NCBI GenBank assembly: GCA_905221605.1
Contig: CAJNDS010002663.1
Location: 1-64,000 of the forward strand
Reading direction: 5' to 3'
Length of the DNA: 64,000 bases
Source of the DNA: Symbiodinium natans
Taxonomy: Eukaryota > Sar > Dinophyceae > Suessiales > Symbiodiniaceae
Position 1 is the first letter of the stretch, and the number at the start of each line of letters is the position of its first letter. The position numbers and the translations under genes are program-made. Below, in pieces: positions 1-10,300 of this stretch. Below the pieces are notes generated by a model. It was not told the DNA's origin and made no database searches. It saw only the letters and a list, made by a program, of their open reading frames with translations.

Positions 1-329
1 TCTGCGCCGCTCGTGAGGTGGCTTTCCCCGTCGCCATGTGCGAGACACTCTGCGACGCCGTGGAGGCCCTTTGTGTCAAGCGCGGCTGCGCTCCTGGCTC
101 TGCAAAAACACTGGTTGCACGGGCCCCTACGTTGTGCAGATCGGGGGTCGGGTAAGTTCTTGTGTGTTTTTGGGGTTTATAGGTCCCCGTTGGCCTTTGC
201 GAACCTCTCTCGCCCTCTGGCACCCTTATGACTCTCTTGTGCAACTGCCCGACCACCTTGCCCGGTCCTTGAATCAGCTCACCTTCTCGCCCCACGAGAT
301 AGATAGCAGAAAGCATACAGTGGCCCGAC

Positions 330-764
330 ATGGCCATCTTCGATGAAATGTGCGAGGGCTTCAGGCTAGTGGGTCACACCAAGTCCGGACTCTTTAGGCC
401 AGGCGTCAGGCTGGCATCGATGTCGGAAGGCGAACTCATGGAGTCGGCTCAACGTTTGCGGCCCCAGCTCCTGACGAAGGTGATGCAAGAGAAGCAAGAT
501 GATTTTTCGGAGGAGCTCCAGGAGACCACAATGAGGGAGGCGTCAGAGAAAGGGTGGCTCGAGGGGCCGTTCTCGCCTGCAGACATGGACAAGCGTTTCG
601 GGAACTGGCTGCCAGTTCGAAGATTCGCAGTGGTTGACGCTCTTGGAAGTGCTTTGCAGATGGGATGCAAGACACAGAGTCACAGTGTATCATCCAGAGC
701 ATTGCGGGGAAACACTTTGAACATCAGCTTCGAGGAGACAACGTTGCCTCGATCTTGCAGCTGA
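330..764 (+). pseudogene. Retroelement pol fragment (5' flank of an RT domain), decayed
   Basis: An open frame of 144 codons starts at ATG 330. Its first ~100 residues resemble the segment that precedes the reverse-transcriptase core in the abundant dinoflagellate pol proteins: a GHTKSGLF-type motif, a mid block of Glu/Gln-rich helix, then KGWLEGPF followed by a WLPVRRFAV block. In intact relatives this is followed at once by a basic residue-Asp-Asp motif and the RT palm. Here the frame drifts after about nt 640 into sequence without RT motifs and then stops. I read it as a truncated, frameshifted copy. The assignment rests on remembered family pattern, not an alignment. Confidence 0.5.
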
Positions 765-885
765 CTGATCCGGGGTACCACACTGAAGACCAAAGAACTC
801 GGCGCTATGCCCTTCGGTGTGCATAGGTTCGGGATCATCTTGAAGCTTCCAAAAGACCAAGCTGAAACATTGTTCTGGAAAGGAG

Positions 886-990
886 TTACCTGCAGATGGC
901 TTGACGAAAGTGTTGGCTTGCACCGCTTTGGGCAAGGCTCGAGAGCTGTTGGGGATGTACGAAGCGAAGAAATCGAACGCCACTCCTTGA
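886..990 (+). pseudogene. Possible Ty1/copia-like RNase H C-terminal remnant
   Basis: Frame +1 from 886 reads LPADGLTKVLACTALGKARE and ends in TGA at 988-990. The ADxLTK word with following helix resembles the end of Ty1/copia-type RNase H domains (ADxLTK near the polyprotein C-terminus). It is in a different frame from the pol fragment 120 bp upstream, and no integrase or LTR is visible. It may be debris of the same or another element. Confidence 0.35.
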
Positions 991-1030
991 TCAGCTTGTG
1001 TACATAGAGCCATGATGTTGCTCGATATCC

Positions 1031-4000
1031 CATGGTACCGAAGGAATAGTCCAGTATTAGGGTAAGGCAGTATCAAGGCGCAGTGATGTCAAGTCTACTG
1101 AGAACAAGAAACATCAAGACCTCGAAAAAAGAAACATCGTATGGCTCTTTCCGGGCAAGAGCATTTGTTGCAATAAGCTGTTGTTCCTGTCCTGAGAAAA
1201 GCGCCTAGTAGCTCACACTAGCTCGTGGTGTATGCCCGTGGTGTCATACACATTTTGGGGCAGCACATTTTGGAGCGAAAGAGATCTGGCATAGATGCAG
1301 TTCCAGTCCTCATGGGCTATGAACTCCTGGAGTGGAGGAGTGTTTGAAACGTGCCAGATACTCCATGTTCAGTCATGCGAAGACATGCGTTGGATGCATG
1401 AATTGGCTCAAGAACAGAAAGAGTGTGAGCGCGAGGGGTTCCTCTAAGTTTTTGGGTTCTCCTTGGAGTTTCGAGGGACTTGACATACAGTTGAGCAACA
1501 GCTTGGCATTCGCAGCTGCAGCAGCAACAGCAGGCAGTTTGCACATTCGGCATATTTGCATTTTGTTGCATCAAGGAGACCTTTTCGTTGCTGCACTTTG
1601 TCAGAAGCTGGCTATCTTGAGATTCAGCAGATTTTGGGATTGTCAGAAGCTGGCTATCTTGAGATTCAGAAGATTTTGGGATTCGTTGGAGGAGCTGCAG
1701 CAGCCACCGCAGCTGCAGCATCAGCATCAGCAGTAGCATCACGGAAGCATTTGCATTTCCATTTGACATCTCATTATCTGGACTCCATCATATAAACTTC
1801 ATCTCGTTCTCCAGGTGGGACAAGACACGAAGGGTTGGGTTAACCTTAATCCCATCCTACTTGCTTGTCATCTGTTGTAGCCCAACACCCTACTGTTCGG
1901 GGCTTCAGGCGCCGGCCCAGCGTAGGACCCTGTGTGGGATTGGTTGTGTGGTTTCCTCTGTTCCCTATTAGGTTCAGGGTATGCAAGAGGTCTCGCCAGG
2001 ACTTGAAGGCCTCTGGGGCCATGAACATAGATGAGGAGGAACTCCCATCTGTTTCGACCCCTAGAATAAGAACCATCACCTATCCCGATCATTTCAGTCC
2101 TGTCACCGACACCACAGGAAGTCCAGAACCACTCCACATACCAGCACATCCTAGAACACCAGCAACACTCACACCCTTCCCGGGTCTTAACCGACGCAAT
2201 GCAAGAGGTGGACGCAACGAGCTAAGGATCTTGAGGCAGCGGAAAGAGAAAGCAAGGCAGACCTGCCACCACACATCCGTGAGCTGAGATTTACCAAGCC
2301 AGAACAGGCGGAGGCGGAGGAAGCCAGGTATGATTTTTATGAGTTTTGCGAAGGGTGCTAAAGGGGAGGGGGGGGGGGCTTGAATTTGAGGACGAAGAAG
2401 GGTGACTTGAGAAGGGGCTTGAAACCCCAGTCGGGAATTTATCAGCTTCAGAATTCTCAAATTCAATTTCAAGGAGGCTTCGAAGGGGCTTGAAGGGGGG
2501 CGAATTATTCTCGAAGGGGGCTTGAAAAAACCCCGAAGCTTTCCTTTTCTTCATGAGTGGAGAATGTGTTCTAAGTTCCACTTCCCTTCGTTTTTTGTTG
2601 TTCTTTTTGTGTTTCATCATCATAATTCGACAACCAGAGAAGTGAGACTTTAAATCATTTGAATTTACCTTTGAGAATGAGAGAGTGGAGAATGCATTCT
2701 AAATTCCAGCCCTGAAAGAAAAGGGAAGAAAAAACCCTTTCCTGCATCACCTTTGATGCATCTTCAGGAAAATTGAGACGGGATGGAGGATGACGGGAGG
2801 AGGGGCAATGGGGAGCGCGAGTCTCAAGCAGCCCAACAGCCGGCGCACTTACTGCCGTGTGCTTTCCAGGTTCTCTCTCTTTCTCTTTTTCTCTCTCATT
2901 CTTGCTCTGGCTCCCGGTCTTTCTCTCTCTCTCCCTCGCCCTTTCTCTGGTTTCCGGATCGCAAGGTTCGTTGGTACCTAGGACCTACGAGAATCTCGTT
3001 GGAGGGAGCACGGGGTGGGCTTGGCAGGCAGGATTTCCGGTCCTTTTCCAAGTTGTGAAGACGGTTTTCTTTCGTTTTCGTAAAGGACCTGGGAAACCGG
3101 ATCTGGGCGCTGGAAGGGACCTTTCGAGACGTCAGAAGATGATGAAATGTTCCAGGTGGCCCCTTCTGCCCGTGCGTGCGCTGTGCAGCATGTTTGTACA
3201 CTGTACAGCTGAGCCAATGGGCCAAGTTCCCTTCAAATTTGGTTGACTGCCATTGCAAGACGCAGGCCCTGGCTTCCTACACCCAGACCTGCTTCGCCAG
3301 ATCCCCGGCTTGTTCCATTCTTCTATTGCTTTTATGTACGAGACGATGTGGCTAAGCTTGCGACCCGAAAGTGCATCAAGTCTAAAGCCTTTTCAAGCTG
3401 GGAGTTTTTGACCTGACTTGTTCGGGCCTTGCTCAGGCCATCAGCTGCTCCGTTGGTACATGTCTTGCAGTTGCAAGTAAGCTTGAGGCCGTTATCGTGT
3501 CGGTTTCAATTTCAGAACGTCAGAAATGCGGCAGTTCCTAGCTGCAGACTTAGCTCCGGAAACCACGGCCAGCGGCTCGTCCAGGCCTTGTTGCGCTCCA
3601 GGCGGAAGCTGTGTCGTTGTGCCATGAGTAGGACCCCCAGGATAGCTCAGAGTTGCCACAAAAAGATCGCCAGTTTACGGTTACAGTGTTTTGCAGGCGG
3701 GATTCGAGAGGCTGGTGACGTCCTAAGCCGCAGGTTGCAGGTCTGAACGTGCTTTCCGGCTCGCACAGCACGGAAGAGGAACAATCCGAAAAACAAGCCA
3801 CGAGCAAGTCCCGAAGGCAGTGGGAACAGAAGCCTTGCTCGTGCTGCGACCCAATCTGATGAATTTGTGTGTCAGGAGATAATTACGTTCTCAGGCTTCG
3901 GCATGGCGGGCTGTATGCCGGAGGAGGCCGCGCGCATCGGCGAGGAGGAGATACTAGCTGCAGACTTGGTCACAGAGGCACCAAGCAGTGCCATCGGATC

Positions 4001-4099
4001 AGAAAACGCGGGCCGTCTCACAGCATTGGTGCAGGTCGATGTCTGCACGCTGGGTGGGGGGACGATAGCGCTGGAAGTTCCTGCTAGCAGCAGATTTGG
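1031..4099. other. No gene recognised; low-complexity and short repeats
   Basis: This stretch holds a two-copy 42-bp duplication (1602-1685), a G-rich run near 2365-2380, a CT-rich run near 2870-2950 and short open frames without family resemblance. The segment 3903-4137 reads as an acidic Ala/Glu-rich peptide ending in a beta-strand-like stretch (VQVDVCTLGGGTIALEVPAS) that is reminiscent of a ubiquitin-like fold start. It may be a 5' exon or decayed N-terminus of the kinesin-like ORF that follows in another frame. Confidence 0.5.
1602..1685. repeat. Two-copy 42-bp tandem duplication
   Basis: Two adjacent 42-bp units (1602-1643 and 1644-1685) begin CAGAAGCTGGCTATCTTGAG and differ at a few positions near their ends. 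The unit is a multiple of three, so it lengthens open frames on both strands without breaking them. It is followed by a CAG/CAGCAT-rich segment. Confidence 0.85.
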
Positions 4100-5329
4100 A
4101 TGGCCGGCGGCCCCGACGTTCTGCGACAAAAGCTGCTGATGGAAACTGCAGAGTTGGGAGACCGGACGAGCATTGCAGAAAGCGGCGGCGGGGGCAAGAT
4201 CAACGTGACACTCGTTTCCCTGCCCATGGAAGGCGACTTGGCCAACCCGATCCGGGGCGTAGTGAGGTGCCGCCCATGCATGGGGTTGGGGGCTGAAACA
4301 TGCATCAGCTTGGATGGGGCCCGCTGCTCCATCGAACGGCCAGGTGATGGCATCGGCCCCAAATCCTTCGAGTTCACAGCTGTTTTCGACGGCACTGCCT
4401 CACAGCAGCAGATGTACGATGATGTCGGGGCCGAGATGGTTCAGCACGTTCTCGAAGGCTTCAGTGCGACCGTGATGGCCTACGGACAGACCGGCTCAGG
4501 CAAGAGACATTCGCTCTTCGGACCTAAGCCAGAGCCAGATGCTACGTTCTCCGAGGATGGCAAATTAGGATTAGTGCCTCGTGCCGCAAAGAAGCTGATG
4601 CAGGCAGCCCAAAGCCGGGTCCGGGGAATGCGCTGGCAGATCGCTTGCTCTTATGTGCAGATTCGCAACGAGCAAATCTTCGACTTGTTGTCGCCGCAGC
4701 TGCGGGAGTGCGGCGTGCAAGATGTGCAGGGGAAGGCGGACATCAAAGGTTGTGCCGAAGTGGAGGTGACGACCAAGGCTGAGTTCAAGTCTTTGTACAC
4801 CTTGGCGCTTTCTCGGAGCTATATCGAACCTTCAAACAGAACAGACCTCATCTTCAGGTTCAGGGTCCAGACCGTAGACTCTCTTGGATGCGTCGTATCG
4901 CGAATATTAACTTTCGTCAAATGCAAAGGCTCAGAAAGACAAAGCAAGGCCGGGGCTGAAGGCATGCGACTTCGGGAGGGGGTGCAAATCGGAATGTCAT
5001 TGTCTGCCCTGGGCAATGTCATCAGCTCTCTCGCTGACAGGCGCTGCCGTTTCATTCCTTACAGGGACTCCAAGCTCACCCGCCTGCTGGAGGACTCGCT
5101 GGGTGGGCCGGCCAAGACGGTGTTCCTGGCCCACATTTCTCCGGAGTCATGCTGCTGCGAGGAGTCGCTGAGCACGTTGCGCTACGCGAACCGTGCAGCA
5201 ACGATTGGCAACAGGCCACTGGCCATGAACTGTGAAAAGCACGAAATCGCGTTGCTGCCGTTTCAAGAATGGCTGGCTTCTGCCGAGCAAGGCCCCGGCC
5301 CCGAGATCTCGCCTGCGCCGCAGCGCTGA
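4100..5329 (+). CDS. Kinesin-motor-domain protein with degenerate catalytic motifs
   Basis: This intronless 409-aa ORF is essentially one kinesin motor domain with short tails. Seen in order: the RGVVRCRP strand 1 (about residues 51-58), a P-loop region GQTGSGK at 129-135, the strong SLSALGNVISSLAD helix after switch II, the YRDSKLTRLLEDSLGG signature, and the LSTLRYANRA end of the motor. Three nucleotide-handling motifs are altered. The P-loop Thr is Arg136. Switch I (NxxSSRSH in active kinesins) is replaced by PSNRTD at 244-249. Switch II DLAGSER reads KCKGSER at 274-280, so the Asp is Lys274. The protein is unlikely to hydrolyse ATP normally; it could be a pseudo-motor or a decaying processed copy. 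There is no coiled-coil stalk, unlike most kinesins. ATG 4100 was chosen because it is the first in frame; ATG 4139 is an alternative. Confidence 0.85.
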   Translation: MAGGPDVLRQKLLMETAELGDRTSIAESGGGGKINVTLVSLPMEGDLANPIRGVVRCRPCMGLGAETCISLDGARCSIERPGDGIGPKSFEFTAVFDGTASQQQMYDDVGAEMVQHVLEGFSATVMAYGQTGSGKRHSLFGPKPEPDATFSEDGKLGLVPRAAKKLMQAAQSRVRGMRWQIACSYVQIRNEQIFDLLSPQLRECGVQDVQGKADIKGCAEVEVTTKAEFKSLYTLALSRSYIEPSNRTDLIFRFRVQTVDSLGCVVSRILTFVKCKGSERQSKAGAEGMRLREGVQIGMSLSALGNVISSLADRRCRFIPYRDSKLTRLLEDSLGGPAKTVFLAHISPESCCCEESLSTLRYANRAATIGNRPLAMNCEKHEIALLPFQEWLASAEQGPGPEISPAPQR

Positions 5330-5830
5330 AGTGAGAGCGAAGAGGGTTTTCATATCGCCGAACTTGCGAGAGCACTGGGTTTACTCGGGCATCAGGGCTT
5401 CTAGGTTCAGTCGCTAGCCATTGCCACAAGGTCCAGTGTTTATCTTGTGACGAGAGGTCGGGATGGTTCCTTTTTGGTGCACTTCACGAGATCAGCATGT
5501 TGTCAACGACTTTAGCACCAGCCAAATCCGGAATTCCATATCCCTGGCCGGCGAATTGGCAATGTTGGCGCTCAAAACGTGTTCCTCTCCCGAGTTCGTG
5601 AAACCTATGCTACTGACCTACCCACACTCAACTGGAAGCTCAGGGTCGGCGAAGATGGGTTTTTGTTACGATGTGGGGTTCAGGTCTTAGATAAGCCCCG
5701 CTTAAGGGTTCCGATTTTTTGACGTTGAATTTTGATGCAGGGTTGTGGTTTCGGGTTCAGACCTTTCGAGAAGCTACCCTAAACCCTCAACCCGAAAATC
5801 CAGATTGGGGGGGGGGGGCAAGCCGGGCGT
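5330..5830. other. Gene-free spacer
   Basis: No ORF of interest. It contains degenerate telomere-like words (for example CCCTAAACCCTCAACCC near 5776) and a short poly-G run just before the 42-bp array. Confidence 0.6.
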
Positions 5831-6171
5831 AGAGTTGTTTGTGGGGCAGGCAAACCGGGCGGCGCATTTCGTAAAGTAGTTTGCGGGGCGGGCAAACTGG
5901 GCGGCGCATTTCGTAAAGTAGTTTGCGGGGCGGGCAAACGGGGCGGCACATTTCATAAAGTAGTTTGCGGGGCGGGCAAACCGGGCGGCGCATTTCGTAA
6001 AGTAGTTTAATTGCGGGGCGAGCAAACCGGGCGGCGCATTTCGTACAGTAGTTTGCGGGGCGGGCAAACCAGGCGGCACTTTTCGTAGAGTAGTTTGTGG
6101 GGCGGGCAAACAGCGCGGCGCATTTCTTAAAGTAGTTTGGGGGCCAGCAAACCGGGTGGCACATTTCGTGA
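5831..6171. repeat. 42-bp tandem array, about 8 copies
   Basis: The consensus unit begins GTAGTTTGCGGGGCGGGCAA, continues through a GGGCGGCGCATTTC block and ends GTAAA. It repeats about eight times with point changes and one 6-bp insertion near 6007. Because 42 is divisible by three, the minus strand stays open and encodes a 14-residue repeat containing RPANYFTKCAA. That protein repeat is probably only a by-product of array length, since nothing else about the minus ORF looks coding. Confidence 0.9.
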
Positions 6172-6979
6172 TTACCCAGCACCGCTAGGTCTCTCAAGAT
6201 GCGGTTTGGGCGTGCAAGGCATGATCTTGACACAAAAAGGCCATTGGGGGTGCGGCTGCTGTGGATTAACGTGTGCAACCAAGGGGTCCAAGCATCTGCG
6301 ATAAGGTCGTGGCCCGTCGTTATGTTGAATCGTGATGATTGTTTGTCTGCCGGGCAGAAGACAACGATCATTCAGCGAAACGTGGCGTTGCCGTAACTAG
6401 CCACACCCGCTTCTGGCGATTTCCCAATTTGAAGCGGAATGTTCGGGGGGCCCATAGAGACAAGTCTGGACTCGCCAATGAAGGAAGCACAAGCACGTTG
6501 AACCGCATCTGTAGATCCTGCTTCCTCGGACCATAGAGTCTGGGCAACACGGGCCGAAACGACATGGTGTCAGGCCATTCAAGGTTACACATGGCCCAGA
6601 AGTGCTCGATTTGCTGTTGGGCGACGGCCGCGCCAGGGCTCGCCTGACCGCGTCTATGAAGTGCAGCAGGGGGTTGAAGCGGCGATACTGCTGCTCTCCC
6701 CAGAGACATGGAAGCAGTGAAGGGCACCCGAACAAACGCGTTGAGCTTGTACTTTCGAATCCACCCCCTCCGCTCCGGCCATTCCCTGTTGGTCCCTGGC
6801 CCATTCGTTGAGAACCTGGGGACTCGTGGCGCCGTGGACCAAGCATGTAAAGGGCTGCAGCAGTGGGTGTTGGCTTTGCGCGCTAATCGCGCGAAGCCCG
6901 CGAAGCGCATGAAGCGCGCGAGCGCGCGTAGGGCGGCCCCCAGGCGGACCATAGTACAAACATTGCTGCAAAAACGTGT

Positions 6980-7303
6980 GCTAAAGAAACCTGCGTGCCC
7001 GACTAGCATCCTCAAGTTTCCTATAGATTGAGACTGCCGCCAAAATGTATGCTGACGAAGCCAGCGTGCCCGACTAGCATCTTCAAGTTTCCTAGGTTGA
7101 GACTGCCGCCAAGATGTATGCTGACGAAGCCAGCGTGCCCGACTAGCATCTTCAAGTTTCCTAGATTGAGACTCGCCGCAAGTATGTGTGCTAAAGAAAC
7201 CAGCGTGCCCAGCTAGCATCTTCAAATTTCCTAGTTTGAGACGTGCAAACATCGCTGCAAAAATGTGTGCTAAAGAAATCTGCATGCCCAGCTAGCATCC
7301 TCA
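6980..7303. repeat. About 69-bp tandem array, five copies
   Basis: Five head-to-tail units start GCTAAAGAAACC or GCTGACGAAGCC, share GCGTGCCCGACTAGCATC, and carry a CAAGTTTCCTAG block with a TTGAGAC end. Later units diverge and one is longer (about 79 bp). The unit is near a multiple of three and leaves a long open minus frame with a 23-residue repeat, judged non-coding. Confidence 0.85.
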
Positions 7304-10300
7304 GGTTTGGATTAAGAGGCGAGGTGGGGAAACACGGAATCCCGATGGGAACTTCTGACCGCTTCGGCCGGGGCCGAGGCGAATTCTGAGCACTCTTTTC
7401 TGGCTAGCCACGGTAGGAGAGGTCGAGCCGAATGCGTTTGGGGCTTTGACAAGTTCCACAAGAGAGCTGCTGTAAGTGCTTTTCGGGGTGTGGGGAGTTT
7501 CGGCCTGTTGGGGTTCTAGTACATTCTAGGGAGGAGTATTTACGGCGGCATATGTTGGATGCATGAGCTCGCCCGTACAACTTTGATTCCCCCGCATGCA
7601 ACGCAGTCTTTGGGCTCGAATCAAGCCGTGTCTCTCCACGTGCAGCCCGAGCCTCAGAAGTAGAGTTCTCCAGGATCATATGGCTGATGTATTGGTTGCA
7701 GGGTGCTACATGGGTTTCTTCAGGCCTTTATGGTGTGCTTCACTTTATGAGGCGGGTTTATATAGGGCTTGTATAAGGCTTGAGGTTTGGCCTTAGGGCT
7801 TGGGGTCTTGGAGTTCCCGGACTCTGAGGCTGTAGGGTTCAAGGCTTCAGAGTTGAGGGCTTTCGGGATTGTTGATTCTCGTTTCTAGGCTGTAGTCTAA
7901 AGGGTTCGATGGTTTTACGAAGGGCTGCGTGGCTTTTAGGTTGTCGGGTGTAGAGCTTACCTATTCAGGGCTGAAGGGTTGCGGGATGGGAGGTTGAGTA
8001 ACTAGGCTCTGGGCATACTTACGGAATTGACTTATGGATGTGCAACTTTGTGTACGTGAACCTACCCTTCTTTTTTGAGTTTTGTTTTAAAGTGCTTTGG
8101 AGGCCCAGTGTGAGCGTTTTGGGGTCCGAGGTGAAGGCCAGAAGCTGAAAGACACCTTAGTCAATTCGTTGCGTTTCGGGGAAGGGTTCGGGTCCGTAGT
8201 TGTTTGCGCCGGATTTTGGAAGCCCGAGCTTTCTGCAAATGCAAAGGGTTTGATATCGAGTCCAGAGTTCGGCATTTGGATTTGAAGGTTTAGGCTTCAA
8301 GATGTTAGGATGTAGGATTGGCGCTTTATTGTGTCGGTCGTCAGAGCTTCAGGGTTAGGACTTCGGGGAGATGCCGCATTCTTTGTTGTCAGACTGAGGA
8401 TGGATTGGCAACTGAGGACAGATGTGGGGTTGGAATTCTCAAGGTTTCAAGAGCAGTCACCATCTCCAAATCTCTAGGGTTTTAGGGTTGAGGCATTCAA
8501 CTAATGGTTGAACAGGCACTTCGCTGTTGTTAGATTTTGCACTTCGGAAAATGGTGGCTAGCTGTTATGAAATTCTGTCTGCATCATGAAGCCTACCCCT
8601 GAGCCCTGAACCCGACGAAACCGTAGTTCCTAAACCCCACGGAAATCCCACACCCACTTCAATAGTGGTTAGTTTTAGGGCGGGTTGGGGTTATGCAGGT
8701 TTGAAGGATGGTGAGGTTTAGGGTCAAAGGCCCTAGCGGCTTAGCCCTAAATCCACTAAACCGGTTAAGGGTCGAAGGAAGACAGAGGTGAGGGGTGAAT
8801 GTGAAAGGTTTGGGATCCTGAGGCGTAAAGCTCCTAAACCCGTAAATCCCTGAACCCGAAACCCCCTCAAACCCTGAACTGGGTGCCTGAAGGAAGCGAT
8901 GGTGGCAGCGCTTGCCAGAAACCCAGAATTCCCACGGGGTTGAAACCAACCCCTTTTCAGTTGCCAGAATCCCTGAAGATTCACGGTGCGGGGCTTAAGG
9001 GCTGGTTTGTGGTCACAAGGATTAGGGCTTTGGTTGTAGAGTTACAGTTTAGGATTCAGGGTTTAGGCTCTAAGATGCTTTGTTACAAGAACCTTGTTGG
9101 AAGCTTTCATAGTCAAAGATGGCATTGAAGAGCCCATGCAGGCCGAGAACCGTCTGTAAGAAGCTCGGAGTACTCATCTTCAGACTCCAAACCCTAGATT
9201 CTAGATTCTGCAGGCGGTAAATTCGGAGGGGCAGGGTCATGTATCGGCAAACTTCAAGGTCCCCGGCTCTTGGTTGCGAATTCTTGGGCGCTGCAGCTGA
9301 GGATCTCACTTGAATGCGAAATTGTTGGGATGTCTTTTTGAGGCCTCTACTGCAAGGTGGGTTAGTGCCAAGAACGTGGCCCATGCTAATGGCAATAGAT
9401 ATCAATGAAGACAGACAAGACCATGCGGAAGCCTGTTCTCTGTCATCGTTATTTTGTGCTGAGCTCTCTTTGTGGACAGTTCTTGGCATTTCACTATATT
9501 TCACCAGCGCACTTGCAACTGTGTGTGTTCTGCCAAGTCGAAAACATAGGACTTAGGCTGGCTTTAGCCTGTGCCACGTACAGTCATCGACTGGAATTTG
9601 AGAAATCACAATCAAGCTTCAGGTCAGCCAAACCAGGGCGATCGAAGCCGCCCTAGGCTCCAGATGCTTAGAGTTTGGGATTGAAAGAAAGGTCCTACTT
9701 CAGGGTTTCAGTCTTCTGGGTTTTGTTCTAGAGCCTTTGGAGATATCGGATGTACTGCTGGTGGGCCCGCGCAGATTCCAGACCACCTGCCAGGCGGCCA
9801 AACCCCGCCTGCTGCTGCTGGCCCTGCGCAGCTTCCCAAAAGCCAAAGGAAAGCATGGAAAGGGCAAAGCAAAGGGAAGCAAAGGAAAGGGGAAGGGGAA
9901 GCGTTGAAGCCCTTTCCCCACGAAGAGATGCGTGGCAGCTACGAGCAACTGCTTTGCATGTGCGTACAGAGTTCAGGGGGACATCTCGATTGTCCGCTTT
10001 GAATCCTGCGGTGAGCTCTTTGATCTCAACCATTGAATTCGGCGGCTGGGCACTTTGCAGAGCCACACAAGTGCCATAGGTCTCTGTGGGTCCCTGGTCG
10101 AGTTGCGCTTTAGTGCTGTTGCGTTGAAAGTTTGGGGTTTGGGGCTTGATTTGGGAATCAGTGTTTAATCGGGGTGTGACGGCCTTCGCCGCCTCGGCCT
10201 GACCCGCGTACATCCACTCCTGACCTAGGCTTTTTAGGTTCCGGGTTGAGCTTTGCGACGTTCTGGATTTCGGCTTTCTCAAGTTTTGGGTTCAGGCCCG

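Noticed and set aside
1403-1412. TTGGCTCAAG, a 10-base match to the spliced-leader 3' end
   Set aside because: No ORF with homology follows and the upstream bases do not match the leader; a 10-mer is not improbable in 128 kb of both strands.
5787-6371. Minus-strand ORF of 194 codons
   Set aside because: It exists because the 42-bp repeat is a multiple of three; its unique parts show no family or coding texture.
6368-7285. Minus-strand ORF of 305 codons
   Set aside because: Repeat-driven in its first part and Cys/Arg/Trp-rich in the rest; no domain, no initiation context.
9728-10282. Minus-strand ORF of 184 codons
   Set aside because: Composition follows a purine-rich low-complexity tract, with no recognisable domain.
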